Assembly (NCBI RefSeq): GCF_014217545.1
Contig: NZ_CP043178.1
Span: 2,046,001 to 2,110,000, forward strand
DNA length: 64,000 nucleotides
Direction: 5' to 3'
From: Pseudarthrobacter sp. NBSH8
Lineage (GTDB): Bacteria; Actinomycetota; Actinomycetes; Actinomycetales; Micrococcaceae
Part shown: positions 45,252-54,232 of the stretch, in pieces
Layout of the letters: each line of letters begins with the position of its first letter
Position numbering within the stretch: position 1 is the first letter of the stretch
Notes under the pieces: generated by a model
Told to the model about the DNA's origin: nothing
Databases searched by the model: none
What the model saw: the letters and a program-made list of their open reading frames with translations, nothing else
Position numbers and translations under genes: made by a program

Positions 45252-45866
45252 TCACATGCGGTCCTTAGCCAACCTTTTGGTCTGTGGCGGGCTAACTCGC
45301 CTCAGTCGTTCATCGAGCGTCACGCGCAGCCTGGCGGCAGCCACCTGAACACGGCGCCCGGCAGGGGTTACTTTCCTTTCCGGGATCGACGCGGCGTTCG
45401 GTGGTGTTTGGACCTGCCGGTGTTCAGGGGTACCTGCGCTCACCGTTCGGTCACCACTGGCCTGGCTGGCGACGTTCTCCCAAGCCGCGTCAAACAGTTC
45501 AAGCTCCTCGGTTCGGGCCAGTTCACTGCCCGCCAGGACGTTTAAGGTCGCAAGGCCCAGGACCTTGGTTCCGTCATCGTCATCCAAGGCGCGGTCCAGC
45601 GCCCACTGGGTGCGGCGCCACCATTCCGCCCGGCTGTCCGCCTCGGTCTTCTGCCGCAGGGCCTGCTCGTCGGCTGCACGCTTCTGGTCGAGTGCTGTCT
45701 TATCGGCCGAGGTTCGCTGGGCCAGGGTGCGCCAGTTGATGTAGAAGGCCAGCAGGGCCGCAATCAAGACCGCCAAGGGTCCAAGCCCGGCAAGGATCAC
45801 CCACCAGTCGGCCGGCCCGGAGTGGACGACGACTTCAAGGGGACCAGGCGGCGGGGTTGGATTCAC
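45252..45866 (-). CDS. Hypothetical single-helix membrane protein
   Basis: A 204-residue protein that I do not recognise. One membrane helix is at about residues 20-42 (WWVILAGLGPLAVLIAALLA), followed by a charged, Gln/Lys/Glu-rich stretch (about 48-85) that looks like a coiled coil, then a mixed region and a basic C-terminus rich in Arg. It would be anchored in the membrane with most of the protein in the cytoplasm. GTG 45866 is the start. It stands alone, downstream of the tRNA-Leu terminator. Confidence 0.65.
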   Translation of the reverse strand: MNPTPPPGPLEVVVHSGPADWWVILAGLGPLAVLIAALLAFYINWRTLAQRTSADKTALDQKRAADEQALRQKTEADSRAEWWRRTQWALDRALDDDDGTKVLGLATLNVLAGSELARTEELELFDAAWENVASQASGDRTVSAGTPEHRQVQTPPNAASIPERKVTPAGRRVQVAAARLRVTLDERLRRVSPPQTKRLAKDRM

Positions 45867-45897
45867 GGGTCAAGCTTAAGCCGTGGATGGAAACAGA

Positions 45898-45931
45898 AAA
45901 ACCCCTGAAATCCGTGGATTTCAGGGGTTTT
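45898..45931 (-). terminator. Terminator of tRNA-Leu
   Basis: A perfect 16-bp stem (45898-45913 with 45916-45931) with a 2-base centre; on the minus strand it ends in a T-run. It lies eight bases after the tRNA 3' end. The near absence of a loop means that the innermost pairs open in the RNA. Confidence 0.88.
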
Positions 45932-45939
45932 CCCATTTG

Positions 45940-46022
45940 TGCGCGGAGGGGGACTTGAACCCCCACCCCCTTTCGAGGACTAGCACCTCAAGCTAGCGCG
46001 TCTGCCATTCCGCCACCCGCGC
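45940..46022 (-). tRNA. tRNA-Leu (anticodon GAG)
   Basis: The minus strand folds into an 83-base class II tRNA: acceptor GCGCGGG with TCCGCGC and discriminator A, anticodon stem CTAGC/GCTAG around the loop TTGAGGT (anticodon GAG, reading CUC/CUU), a long variable arm and the T-loop GTTCAAGTC. CCA is not encoded. A strong terminator follows directly. Confidence 0.96.
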
Positions 46023-46197
46023 AGGTGGTAATTCGGAGATCGTTTCCGCCTTTCAGCGTTTTCGCTTTTCTCCGAAGCAGCGAGAAAGACTCTACATGAA
46101 CTTTTCTGGAACATGAAATCGGGCCGGATGGGTAGGCTGAAGGCAAGCGAATCCGCCCTTGGTTCCCAGCAGCCGCCACCTTCATGAGGAGTGCCCA

Positions 46198-47502
46198 ATG
46201 ACTGAAATCCGTCCCGAAGATGAAGTTGTCCGGATCTGCCAGGAACTCATCCGGATCGACACGTCGAACTACGGTGACGGTTCCGGACCGGGGGAGCGGG
46301 TGGCCGCCGAATACACAGCCGGGCTGATCGAGGAAGTGGGCCTCTCTGCCGAGATCTTCGAGTCGGCGCCCGGCCGGGCAAGTGTTGTCACCCGGATGGC
46401 CGGTGAAGATCCGTCCGCCAGCGCGCTGGTGGTGCATGGGCACCTTGATGTTGTTCCCGCCCTGCGTGAACAGTGGTCGGTGGATCCCTTTGGTGCCGAA
46501 CTCAAGGACGGACTCATCTGGGGCCGCGGAGCCGTGGACATGAAGGATATGGACGCCATGATCCTTGCCGTGATGCGGGATTTGGCCAGATCCGGGCGGA
46601 AGCCCAAGCGCGACATTATCTTTGCCTTCTTTGCCGACGAGGAAGCCGGCGGTGAGTACGGTGCCCGCTACGCAGTCGACCAACGGCCCGAGCTCTTCGA
46701 GGGCGCAACCGAAGCCATCTCAGAGGTAGGGGGGTTCTCGGCAACTATCGGCGGGCAGCGCACGTACCTCCTCCAAACGGCTGAAAAGGGCATCTCCTGG
46801 CTCCGGCTGGTGGCGCACGGCCGGGCAGGCCACGGCTCCCAGATCAACACGGGCAACGCCGTCACCCGGCTGGCTGCCGCGGTAACCCGGATCGGCGAGT
46901 ACAAGTGGCCGATTGAGCTGACGCCCACCACGCGGCAGTTCCTGGACGGCGTGACAGAACTCACAGGGGTGGAATTCGATCCCGACAACCCAGACCGCCT
47001 GCTGGACCAGCTCGGCACCGTGGCGCGCTTTGTGGGTGCAACCCTGCAGAACACCACCAACCCCACGCTGCTCAAGGGCGGCTACAAGCACAACGTCATC
47101 CCGGAATCGGCTGAGGCCCTGGTGGACTGCCGGACGCTCCCGGGCCAGCAGGACCACGTCCTGGAGATCGTGCGGGAGCTTGCCGGTTCCGGTGTTGACG
47201 TGAGCTACGTACACAGCGACGTCTCACTCGAGGTGCCATTCGCCGGAAACCTGGTGGATTCCATGATTGATGCCCTCCACACCGAGGATCCTGGGGCAAA
47301 AGTACTTCCCTACACGCTCTCAGGCGGCACGGACAACAAATCATTGAGCCGGCTTGGTATCACCGGCTATGGATTCGCTCCGCTTCAGCTGCCCGACGAT
47401 CTCGATTTCACCGGGATGTTCCACGGTGTGGACGAGCGGGTCCCGGTGGATTCGCTGAAGTTCGGCGCCCGGGTGCTCAACACGCTCCTCACGAACTACT
47501 GA
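46198..47502 (+). CDS. M20-family metallopeptidase/deacylase (DapE2-like)
   Basis: A 434-residue M20 zinc hydrolase. Metal and catalytic motifs are present: VVHGHLDVVP, WGRGAVDMKD and ADEEAGGEYG, then a dimerisation domain (about 180-320) and the C-terminal His in GMFHGVDERVPV. Members cleave amide bonds of small peptides or acylated amino acids. M. tuberculosis Rv2141c (called dapE2) is the positional counterpart; true DapE function is unproven. ATG 46198 follows GAGGAG. The acyl-CoA dehydrogenase gene starts 12 bases after its stop. Confidence 0.9.
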   Translation: MTEIRPEDEVVRICQELIRIDTSNYGDGSGPGERVAAEYTAGLIEEVGLSAEIFESAPGRASVVTRMAGEDPSASALVVHGHLDVVPALREQWSVDPFGAELKDGLIWGRGAVDMKDMDAMILAVMRDLARSGRKPKRDIIFAFFADEEAGGEYGARYAVDQRPELFEGATEAISEVGGFSATIGGQRTYLLQTAEKGISWLRLVAHGRAGHGSQINTGNAVTRLAAAVTRIGEYKWPIELTPTTRQFLDGVTELTGVEFDPDNPDRLLDQLGTVARFVGATLQNTTNPTLLKGGYKHNVIPESAEALVDCRTLPGQQDHVLEIVRELAGSGVDVSYVHSDVSLEVPFAGNLVDSMIDALHTEDPGAKVLPYTLSGGTDNKSLSRLGITGYGFAPLQLPDDLDFTGMFHGVDERVPVDSLKFGARVLNTLLTNY

Positions 47503-47514
47503 GCCGGACAGCAG

Positions 47515-48675
47515 ATGACGCCTGAGGAAGTTCTCCCGGAGCCGCTCCTGGAGGCTGTCCGGGGCCGTGCTGCGGGCTATGACCGGGACAACACCTTCTT
47601 CGTTGAGGACCTCGCCGAGCTAACCGCCGCCGGATACCTCAAGCTCTTTGTACCTGCGTCCGACGGCGGCCTGGGGCTTGGGCTCGAGGCGGCAGCGCAG
47701 TGCCAGCGGCGGCTGGCTACGGCTGCCCCGGCCACCGCTATGGCCATCAACATGCATCTGGTTTGGACCGGCGTCGCCCATGTCCTTGCCGCCAGGGGCG
47801 ACCATTCCCTTGACTTCGTCCTGCAGGAGACTGCCCGCGGCGAGATCTATGCCTTCGGCAATTCCGAAGCCGGCAATGACTCAGTCCTCTTTGATTCAAA
47901 GACGGCAGCCTCGCCCTTGCCGGGCGGCGGGTACAGCTTCACGGGTACCAAAATCTTCACCAGCCTCTCGCCTGCCTGGACGCGGCTGGGAATCTTCGGC
48001 AAGGACACACTGGCCAGGGCAGGCGAAGGCGAACTGGTGCACGGATTCATCGAGCGCGGCGCTGCCGGCTACACCATCCTGGACGACTGGAACACGCTGG
48101 GCATGCGCGCCAGCCAGTCAAACACCACCGTCCTGGACGGGGTCGAGGTCCCGCCGGAGCGGATCTTCCGAAAACTCCCCGTGGGACCCAACGCCGATCC
48201 GCTGATTTTCGCCATCTTCGCCTGCTTCGAGTCATTGCTGGCCGCCGTTTACACCGGAATCGGCGAACGTGCGCTGAACGTTGGTGTTGAGGCTGTCAAG
48301 CGCCGGACGTCGTTGAAGAATGCCGGCCGAAGCTATGCGCAGGATCCGGACATCCGCTGGAAGGTCGCGGAGGGCGCCATGGCCATGGATATCCTCTACC
48401 CCCAGCTGCTGACCGTCACCCGCGATGTGGATGCCCTCGTTGAGCACGGGCCGCAGTGGTTTCCCAAACTTGTGGGGCTGAAGGTCAACGCAACGGAAAC
48501 GTCGCGCCGCGTTGTGGACCTGGCCATCAGGGTGAGCGGCGGGTCCAGCTACTTTCGCGGGTCAGAACTTGAACGCCTGTACCGGGACGTGCTGGCGGGG
48601 ATGTTCCACCCGTCAGACGACGAGTCGGCGCATCACACGGTGGCGAATGCCTGGCTGGGGCCGTTGGAGGCCTGA
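47515..48675 (+). CDS. Acyl-CoA dehydrogenase family protein
   Basis: A 386-residue FAD-dependent acyl-CoA dehydrogenase-fold enzyme. N-terminal helical domain, middle beta-domain with GGGYSFTGTKIFTSLSPAW, and C-terminal helical domain with RVSGGSSYFRGSELERLYRD. The sequence lacks the usual catalytic Glu context of medium-chain dehydrogenases, so the substrate may be unusual (for example a DszC/flavin-monooxygenase-like or branched acyl substrate). Probably co-transcribed with the M20 gene. A GC-rich hairpin-like stretch follows the stop. Confidence 0.87.
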   Translation: MTPEEVLPEPLLEAVRGRAAGYDRDNTFFVEDLAELTAAGYLKLFVPASDGGLGLGLEAAAQCQRRLATAAPATAMAINMHLVWTGVAHVLAARGDHSLDFVLQETARGEIYAFGNSEAGNDSVLFDSKTAASPLPGGGYSFTGTKIFTSLSPAWTRLGIFGKDTLARAGEGELVHGFIERGAAGYTILDDWNTLGMRASQSNTTVLDGVEVPPERIFRKLPVGPNADPLIFAIFACFESLLAAVYTGIGERALNVGVEAVKRRTSLKNAGRSYAQDPDIRWKVAEGAMAMDILYPQLLTVTRDVDALVEHGPQWFPKLVGLKVNATETSRRVVDLAIRVSGGSSYFRGSELERLYRDVLAGMFHPSDDESAHHTVANAWLGPLEA

Positions 48676-48715
48676 ACGGGCCGGTAGGCCCCGGGCCCGC
48701 TGGCCTGTTAATTTC

Positions 48716-48949
48716 CTACACGGTCCGCTGAACCTGCATCACCCGGCGGCGGAGCCAGAAGCGCCTGCCACCGCCCAGATACAGCTTGCTGCGTTCCAGC
48801 TCCCACTTGCCGTACTCGGAATGCTCCACGAGCCGGCGCCTGGCGTCAGGCAGTGAATCGTCAGGGCTGACCGTCAGCACAAGGTACTCGTACTGCCTCA
48901 GAATGTCCCGTTCCCGCTGGACCGAGCTGGTGAGAAAATGTTCTTTCAT
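48716..48949 (-). CDS. DUF5703 family protein
   Basis: A 77-residue actinobacterial protein: MKEHFLTSSVQRERDILRQY, then EYLVLTVSPDDSLPDARRRL and a basic C-terminus (WLRRRVMQVQRTV). No function is known. ATG 48949 has GGAGA four bases upstream; the longer open frame upstream crosses the divergent neighbour. It sits between the acyl-CoA dehydrogenase gene (convergent) and a small acidic protein gene (divergent). Confidence 0.8.
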   Translation of the reverse strand: MKEHFLTSSVQRERDILRQYEYLVLTVSPDDSLPDARRRLVEHSEYGKWELERSKLYLGGGRRFWLRRRVMQVQRTV

Positions 48950-48988
48950 TGCTCTCCATTTTCGTCCTTTTCCGGCTAACGTGAAGTC

Positions 48989-49255
48989 ATGAGCATCGAT
49001 CCGCGTGTCGCGCTTCAGTCCTTGACAACCGCCTTGGAAGAACACCTTATAGCAGCATCCAACCGGCGTGGCGATGGAGATCCCGCGGTGGAGGCGGCTT
49101 TTTTTGCGGTCGCGGATGCGTTCGAAGTCTACGAAGACGCACTATACGAGGCTTACAACGAAGTTACACCCCTTCAGGTCTTCGATGACGAAGAAGATGA
49201 GGACGATGTAGCCGGCATCGACGATGACGAGGACCTGGAAATTCTCGAGGACTGA
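48989..49255 (+). CDS. Small acidic hypothetical protein
   Basis: An 88-residue protein of unknown function. The N-terminal half looks helical (about residues 6-60, ALQSLTTALEEHLIAASNRR), and the C-terminal 25 residues are almost all Asp/Glu (FDDEEDEDDVAGIDDDEDLE). Similar short acidic proteins are encoded near this place in related actinobacteria. The acidic tail may mimic nucleic acid or bind a basic partner; this is speculation. Divergent from the DUF5703 gene across 39 bases. Confidence 0.75.
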   Translation: MSIDPRVALQSLTTALEEHLIAASNRRGDGDPAVEAAFFAVADAFEVYEDALYEAYNEVTPLQVFDDEEDEDDVAGIDDDEDLEILED

Positions 49256-49329
49256 GGACTCCACGCCGCCGCGGGAAGCGTCCTTACGCTGCCGGCATTG
49301 GTCGGAGTCTCAGCCCGGGGGCGGGATAC

Positions 49330-50265
49330 TCAGCCTGGCAGGGAAACGTCCTCAAGGGCGCGGGCGATTTCCGGCGGCAGCCGGGTCAGCTGCGCGGCCA
49401 CGATTTCTTTCGCCTGCAGGGGAGTCCGGGGCCCGATGATGGCCGTGGCCACACCATGCTGGGACAACAGCCAGCTCAGCGAAACATCCAGCGGCGTCCG
49501 GCCCAGGCCCTTGGCCGCCATGACCACGGCTTCCACCACGCTGGACGGCTGCGCCTCAAGATACGGCTCCACGTAGGGTGCTGAGTCTGTCCTGGCCGCC
49601 CGGGAATCGCCGGGGATGGCGCCGCGGTACTTGCCAGTCAGGACGCCGCGTCCCAGCGGCGCCCAGGCCATCAGCCCCAGGCCGGCATCTTCGACTGCGG
49701 GAATCAGTTCCGCTTCCGGCTTTCGCTGCAGGAGTGAATATTCAGCCTGCGCGGCTACGAGCGGAAACCCGGCCACCGCCGCTGCCTTGGCACTTTGCCA
49801 CCCGTTGAAGTTGGAGATTCCCGCGTAGCGGGCACGTCCGCTCCGGAGCGCGAATTCAAGCGCGGACAGGGTCTCCTCCAGCGGGACGTTGCCGTCCCAT
49901 GCCTGGGCAAACCAAATATCCACGTAGTCAGTCCCAAGCCTCGCCAAGCTGGCGTCCAGGCCGGAGAGCATCGCGTTGCGTGACGTGTCCGCCGTGCGAC
50001 GGCCGTCCGACGTCGCCATCCCCGCTTTAGTGGAAATGCAGACTTCGGTGCGGGAGACAACGTCGCCGAGAAGGGATCCGATCATCGCCTCTGCGCGGCC
50101 ATCGGCATATGACGCCGCCGTATCTATGAGTTTTCCGCCACCATCGATAAATGACCGCAATATCTCCGCGGCGTCCTGTTCGTCGGTATCGCCGGACCAG
50201 GACATGGTGCCGAGGGAAAGGGCGGAGACTCGCAATCCACTGTTGCCGACGTAACGCTGCTGCAT
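49330..50265 (-). CDS. Aldo/keto reductase family oxidoreductase
   Basis: A 311-residue TIM-barrel NADPH-dependent reductase. The start ATG 50265 gives MQQRYVGNSGLRVSALSLGT. The catalytic Asp and Tyr (DTAASYADGRAE) and Lys (ISTKAG) are present. The His usually found in the fourth tetrad position reads Gln (DIWFAQAWDGN). The C-terminal cofactor loop IIGPRTPLQAKEIV is present. The substrate is unknown. It is divergent from uppP, with 50 bases between the starts. Confidence 0.9.
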   Translation of the reverse strand: MQQRYVGNSGLRVSALSLGTMSWSGDTDEQDAAEILRSFIDGGGKLIDTAASYADGRAEAMIGSLLGDVVSRTEVCISTKAGMATSDGRRTADTSRNAMLSGLDASLARLGTDYVDIWFAQAWDGNVPLEETLSALEFALRSGRARYAGISNFNGWQSAKAAAVAGFPLVAAQAEYSLLQRKPEAELIPAVEDAGLGLMAWAPLGRGVLTGKYRGAIPGDSRAARTDSAPYVEPYLEAQPSSVVEAVVMAAKGLGRTPLDVSLSWLLSQHGVATAIIGPRTPLQAKEIVAAQLTRLPPEIARALEDVSLPG

Positions 50266-50315
50266 AGCTGCAAGCTTACGGGGAATCAACGGGGTCAATG
50301 ACGTAGGGTCTTAGC

Positions 50316-51149
50316 GTGAACTGGTTTGAGGCGGCCCTGCTGGGCCTAGTGCAGGGACTGACCGAATTTCTACCGATTTCATCGAGCGCGCACCTGCGGA
50401 TTGTGGGGCAGTTCCTGCCCAACGCATCCGATCCCGGGGCCGCGTTTACCGCCATCACACAACTGGGTACTGAAACGGCGGTGGTGATCTATTTCTGGCG
50501 TGACATCGTGCGGATCGTCAGGGCGTGGGCGGGATCTCTGACCGGAAAGGTCTCACGCCAGGACCCGGACGCCCGCATGGGCTGGCTGGTGATTTTGGGC
50601 AGCCTCCCCATCATCGTCCTGGGTCTGCTGTTCCAGGACCAGATTGAGTCGGTACTGAGAAGCCTGTGGCTGGTAGCCACCATGCTGATCGTCTTTGGGC
50701 TCTTCCTGGCCGTGGCCGACGCCATCGGAAAGCAGGACCGCGACCTCACCCAGCTCACCTACAAGCACGGCATTTTGTACGGCTTCGCCCAGGCGCTGGC
50801 GCTTATTCCGGGCGTGTCGCGATCCGGCGGCACCATCACCGCGGGTCTCCTGATGGGCTACACACGCGAAGCCGCCGCGCGGTATTCGTTCCTCCTGGCG
50901 ATCCCGGCGGTGTTCGGCAGCGGCCTGTACCAGCTGTACAAAGTGGTCTCCAAGGATGGCATCACCGGCCCGTATGGCCTGCCGGAGACGGCGCTGGCCA
51001 CCGTCATCGCCCTGGTGGTGGGATACGTGATCATCGGATGGTTCCTCAAGTTCATTTCCACCCGCAGCTACCGGCTCTTCGTCTGGTACCGGATCTTCCT
51101 GGGACTGGCCCTGTATCTTTTGCTCGGTTTCAATGTCATCAGTGCCTAG
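50316..51149 (+). CDS. uppP: Undecaprenyl-diphosphatase UppP/BacA
   Basis: A 277-residue polytopic membrane enzyme that dephosphorylates undecaprenyl diphosphate to recycle the lipid carrier for peptidoglycan synthesis; overexpression gives bacitracin resistance in other bacteria. Both family motifs are intact: [14 protein letters not shown] near the N-terminus and [17 protein letters not shown] near residue 166. About eight helices are visible. GTG 50316 is the start. mshC follows 15 bases later on the same strand. Confidence 0.96.
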   Translation: MNWFEAALLGLVQGLTEFLPISSSAHLRIVGQFLPNASDPGAAFTAITQLGTETAVVIYFWRDIVRIVRAWAGSLTGKVSRQDPDARMGWLVILGSLPIIVLGLLFQDQIESVLRSLWLVATMLIVFGLFLAVADAIGKQDRDLTQLTYKHGILYGFAQALALIPGVSRSGGTITAGLLMGYTREAAARYSFLLAIPAVFGSGLYQLYKVVSKDGITGPYGLPETALATVIALVVGYVIIGWFLKFISTRSYRLFVWYRIFLGLALYLLLGFNVISA

Positions 51150-51164
51150 CCGTAGGCTTAGGCT

Positions 51165-52442
51165 GTGAAATCCTGGACCTCCCGCCCTGTCCCTGCGCTG
51201 CCCGGCGCCATGCCTGCCATCCGGCTGTTCGACACGGCAAAGGGGAGTGAAGTCACACTCCGGGCCGGGGGAGAGCAATCCATGTACGTCTGCGGGATCA
51301 CTCCCTATGACGCAACCCACATGGGCCATGCGGCCAGCTACGTGGCCTTTGACCTGTTGAACAGGGCATGGCGTGACGCCGGCCAGCAGGTTTCCTATGT
51401 CCAGAACGTCACCGACGTCGACGACCCCCTGCTGGAACGCGCGACTGCCACCGGAGTGGACTGGCGGGACCTGGCTGCGAGCCAGATTGAACTCTTCCAG
51501 ACCGACATGGAAGCCCTGAATGTCCTCTCGCCGGACCACTACGTGGGTGCCGTTGAGTCAGTTGACATCATTGTTCCGGCCATCGAACGGCTGGTCCGCC
51601 TTGGGCTGGCCTACCGTGTGCCCGGAACCGCAGGGGAGCCCGACGGCGACGTGTACTACGACGTAGAAGCTGCCGGCAAGCAGACGGTCGCCCTCGACGC
51701 CTGGACCTTGGGCTCGATCTCCCACCTCGGCGAAGCCGAAATGCTTGAACTGTTCGCCGAACGCGGCGGCGACCCAGGCAGGGCCGGCAAGCGGCAGGCG
51801 CTGGACCCCCTGCTCTGGCGCGTTGCCCGCGACGGCGAGCCCAGCTGGCCCGGCGGCGAGCTGGGCCAGGGCAGGCCTGGCTGGCACATCGAGTGCACGG
51901 TCATCGCCCAGCGCTACCTGCCGGCTCCCTTCACTGTCCAGGGCGGCGGCTCGGACCTCATCTTCCCCCATCACGAGATGGGTGCCGGTCACGCATATTC
52001 CCTCGCCGAAATGCCGCTGGCCCAGCACTATGCCCACGCGGGCATGGTGGGCCTGGACGGCGAAAAGATGAGCAAGTCCAAGGGCAACCTGGTCCTGGTA
52101 TCCAAACTTCGGGCCGCAGGAGAAGATCCGGCCGCCATCCGGTTGGCCATCCTGGCCCACCATTACCGTTCAGACTGGTCCTGGACCGCGGACGGCTTTA
52201 AGGCTGCGAAGGACCGGCTCGCCGCATGGCGCCGCGCACTTGCCACCGCGCCGGAAGCATCGGCGTCCGGCCTGATCGCCGAGATGCGGTCCGCCCTTGC
52301 CGCCGACCTGAACGCACCGGCCGCCCTGGAAGCTGTCGACCGCTGGGCCGCCGCGGCGGACTCCGCCTCGGCAGCGGGCAGCCAGCATGATCAGGCGCTG
52401 GTCATTGACGCGCTGGACGCCCTGCTCGGCGTCGTGCTTTAG
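51165..52442 (+). CDS. mshC: Mycothiol ligase MshC
   Basis: A 425-residue class I aminoacyl-tRNA-synthetase-like ligase that joins cysteine to GlcN-inositol in mycothiol synthesis. The HIGH-like element ([14 protein letters not shown]) and KMSKS ([10 protein letters not shown]) are present, with the zinc-site Cys in YVCGIT and IECT. The N-terminus [13 protein letters not shown] separates it from CysS. GTG 51165 is the start. Its presence means the cell uses mycothiol as its main thiol, which bears on the GST-like protein at 42152. The stop overlaps that of the convergent PAC2 gene. Confidence 0.96.
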   Translation: MKSWTSRPVPALPGAMPAIRLFDTAKGSEVTLRAGGEQSMYVCGITPYDATHMGHAASYVAFDLLNRAWRDAGQQVSYVQNVTDVDDPLLERATATGVDWRDLAASQIELFQTDMEALNVLSPDHYVGAVESVDIIVPAIERLVRLGLAYRVPGTAGEPDGDVYYDVEAAGKQTVALDAWTLGSISHLGEAEMLELFAERGGDPGRAGKRQALDPLLWRVARDGEPSWPGGELGQGRPGWHIECTVIAQRYLPAPFTVQGGGSDLIFPHHEMGAGHAYSLAEMPLAQHYAHAGMVGLDGEKMSKSKGNLVLVSKLRAAGEDPAAIRLAILAHHYRSDWSWTADGFKAAKDRLAAWRRALATAPEASASGLIAEMRSALAADLNAPAALEAVDRWAAAADSASAAGSQHDQALVIDALDALLGVVL

Positions 52443-53344
52443 GGCTTGTCCCGGCCACGCCGCTTGAGGTAGCGCTCGAACTCCCGCGCGATGGATTCCC
52501 CGCTTGCCTCGGGAAGATCGGCAGTATCTTTTGCCTCTTCCAGCTGCCGGACGTAGGCGGCGATCTCCGGGTCCTCAGTAGCCAGCTCATCGACGCCACG
52601 TTCCCACGCAGCGGCCTCCTCGGCCAGTTCGTGGGTGTCCAGCGGGACCTGGATCAATTCCTCGACCCGGTGCAGGAGAGCCAGCTGCGCCTTGGGTGAC
52701 GGGGCCTGTGCCACGTAATGTGGGACGGCTGCCCAGAGGGAAACGGTGGGAAGGCCGGCCAGCAGCGACACTTCGGACAGCACTCCGACGATGCCGACGG
52801 GACCCTCGTACTGGGAGGCTTCAAGGTTGAGTCGCTCCCGCAACACGGCATCGTCCGAGGATGTGCTGACAGGAATCGGCCTGCTGTGCGGAACGTCTGC
52901 CAGAAGGGCGCCCACCAAGACCACGTAGTCCACCTTCAGCGCTTCTGCGTGGACCAGCAGCTCGGCCGTATACGCCCGCCACTTGTAGGACGGCTCGATG
53001 CCCTGCACGAAAATGACGTCCACATTCGAATCCGGCGCACTGGCCTTGTAGATCCGCGTGGATGGCCACTTGATCTTGCGTTCCCCCGAAGCGTTCCGGC
53101 GGACCGTGGGACGGGTGAACTGAAAATCGTAGTATTCGTCGGCATCAATGGACGCGATCTTCTTGCCGCCCCAGACCCGGTTCAGGTAGCGCAACGAGTC
53201 ACTCGCGGCTTCCCCTGCATCGTTCCAGCCTTCAAATGCGGCCAGCATCACAGTAATGCGCTCCCCGTCCGCCACTGGCAGCAGGAACTGCTCCGGTTCA
53301 GGTGCGGCACCCGGTTCCGTGGTGTCTCCGTCGAAGCTATTCAT
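52439..53344 (-). CDS. PAC2 family protein
   Basis: A 301-residue member of the PAC2 (proteasome assembly chaperone 2-like) family. The core [20 protein letters not shown] is near the N-terminus, with [16 protein letters not shown] and [20 protein letters not shown] further on. The C-terminal 60 residues are charged and helical. A link to proteasome assembly has been suggested only by name and by gene neighbourhood; the prcBA genes are 8 kb away in this window. It is transcribed alone, opposite to its neighbours. Confidence 0.9.
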   Translation of the reverse strand: MNSFDGDTTEPGAAPEPEQFLLPVADGERITVMLAAFEGWNDAGEAASDSLRYLNRVWGGKKIASIDADEYYDFQFTRPTVRRNASGERKIKWPSTRIYKASAPDSNVDVIFVQGIEPSYKWRAYTAELLVHAEALKVDYVVLVGALLADVPHSRPIPVSTSSDDAVLRERLNLEASQYEGPVGIVGVLSEVSLLAGLPTVSLWAAVPHYVAQAPSPKAQLALLHRVEELIQVPLDTHELAEEAAAWERGVDELATEDPEIAAYVRQLEEAKDTADLPEASGESIAREFERYLKRRGRDKP

Positions 53345-53494
53345 CCCATCACCCTACGTCCAAGAACCGGCGGGATGCATCGAATGAAGGGCCAGAAAGT
53401 GTGCCAGGGCGCGCGTACGCCTGACGGAAATGCCAATATTCGCCGAGGGCGTATCCACCGGCTGGCGTTCAGGTGCGCCCCTTAGACTGGGATC

Positions 53495-54232
53495 ATGCGA
53501 CCCGTACCCCCCGTTTCCCCGCTCCGAGCCGTTCTTTGGGATATGGACGGCACCATAGTGGACACGGAGCGCTACTGGATTGCCGCCGAGCACGCCCTTG
53601 TGGAAGCCCACGGCGGCACCTGGTCGCATGAGCAGGCCATGCAGCTCGTGGGACAGTCACTGACGTTTTCGGCCGGAATCCTGCAGGCGGCCGGCGTCCG
53701 GCTGGAGCGCCGGGAGATTATCGACACGCTGACCGCAGAGGTCATCAGGAGCGTCCAGCGCGCGGTTCCCTGGCGTCCCGGGGCCAGGGAACTGCTGGAT
53801 GACCTGCACCGCGCCGGTGTGCGGTGTGCGCTGGTGACCATGTCGGAGGAGCCGTTGGCCCGCGAAATTGTGGAAAGCCTGCCCAAGCCCTACTTCGAAT
53901 TCCTGGTCACTGGGGACACGGTAACCCAGGGCAAACCGCACCCGGAAGCGTACCTGAAGGCAGTGGAGCTGCTTCAGGAAGCGGATCCGGATCTGACCGT
54001 GGATCACTGCGTCGCACTGGAGGATTCGGCGCCGGGAGTGGCTGCTGCTGTGGCCTCCGGCGTCGCCACTGTGGCCATTCCGCACATCGTCCCGATCCCC
54101 GAAGATCCCAGGCACACCATTTGGGAATCCTTGGCCGGCCGGACCGTTTCCGAGCTGGAGACCATCGCCGCGGACAGCTTGGCCGCCGCCGCGGCCGGGT
54201 CCGCCGTTCCTGTGATGGGGAGCCCGTCATGA
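53495..54232 (+). CDS. HAD-family phosphatase (phosphoglucomutase/phosphatase-like)
   Basis: A 245-residue HAD hydrolase of subfamily I with a helical cap. The nucleophile motif DMDGTIVDTE is at about residues 16-25, motif II is VTMSEE, the Lys is in TQGKPHPE and motif IV is ALEDSAPGVAAA. Such proteins remove phosphate from small sugar phosphates or nucleotides; the substrate cannot be told. The stop overlaps the next start (ATGA), so it is translationally coupled to the protease gene. The 150-bp gap upstream has no other gene. Confidence 0.9.
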   Translation: MRPVPPVSPLRAVLWDMDGTIVDTERYWIAAEHALVEAHGGTWSHEQAMQLVGQSLTFSAGILQAAGVRLERREIIDTLTAEVIRSVQRAVPWRPGARELLDDLHRAGVRCALVTMSEEPLAREIVESLPKPYFEFLVTGDTVTQGKPHPEAYLKAVELLQEADPDLTVDHCVALEDSAPGVAAAVASGVATVAIPHIVPIPEDPRHTIWESLAGRTVSELETIAADSLAAAAAGSAVPVMGSPS

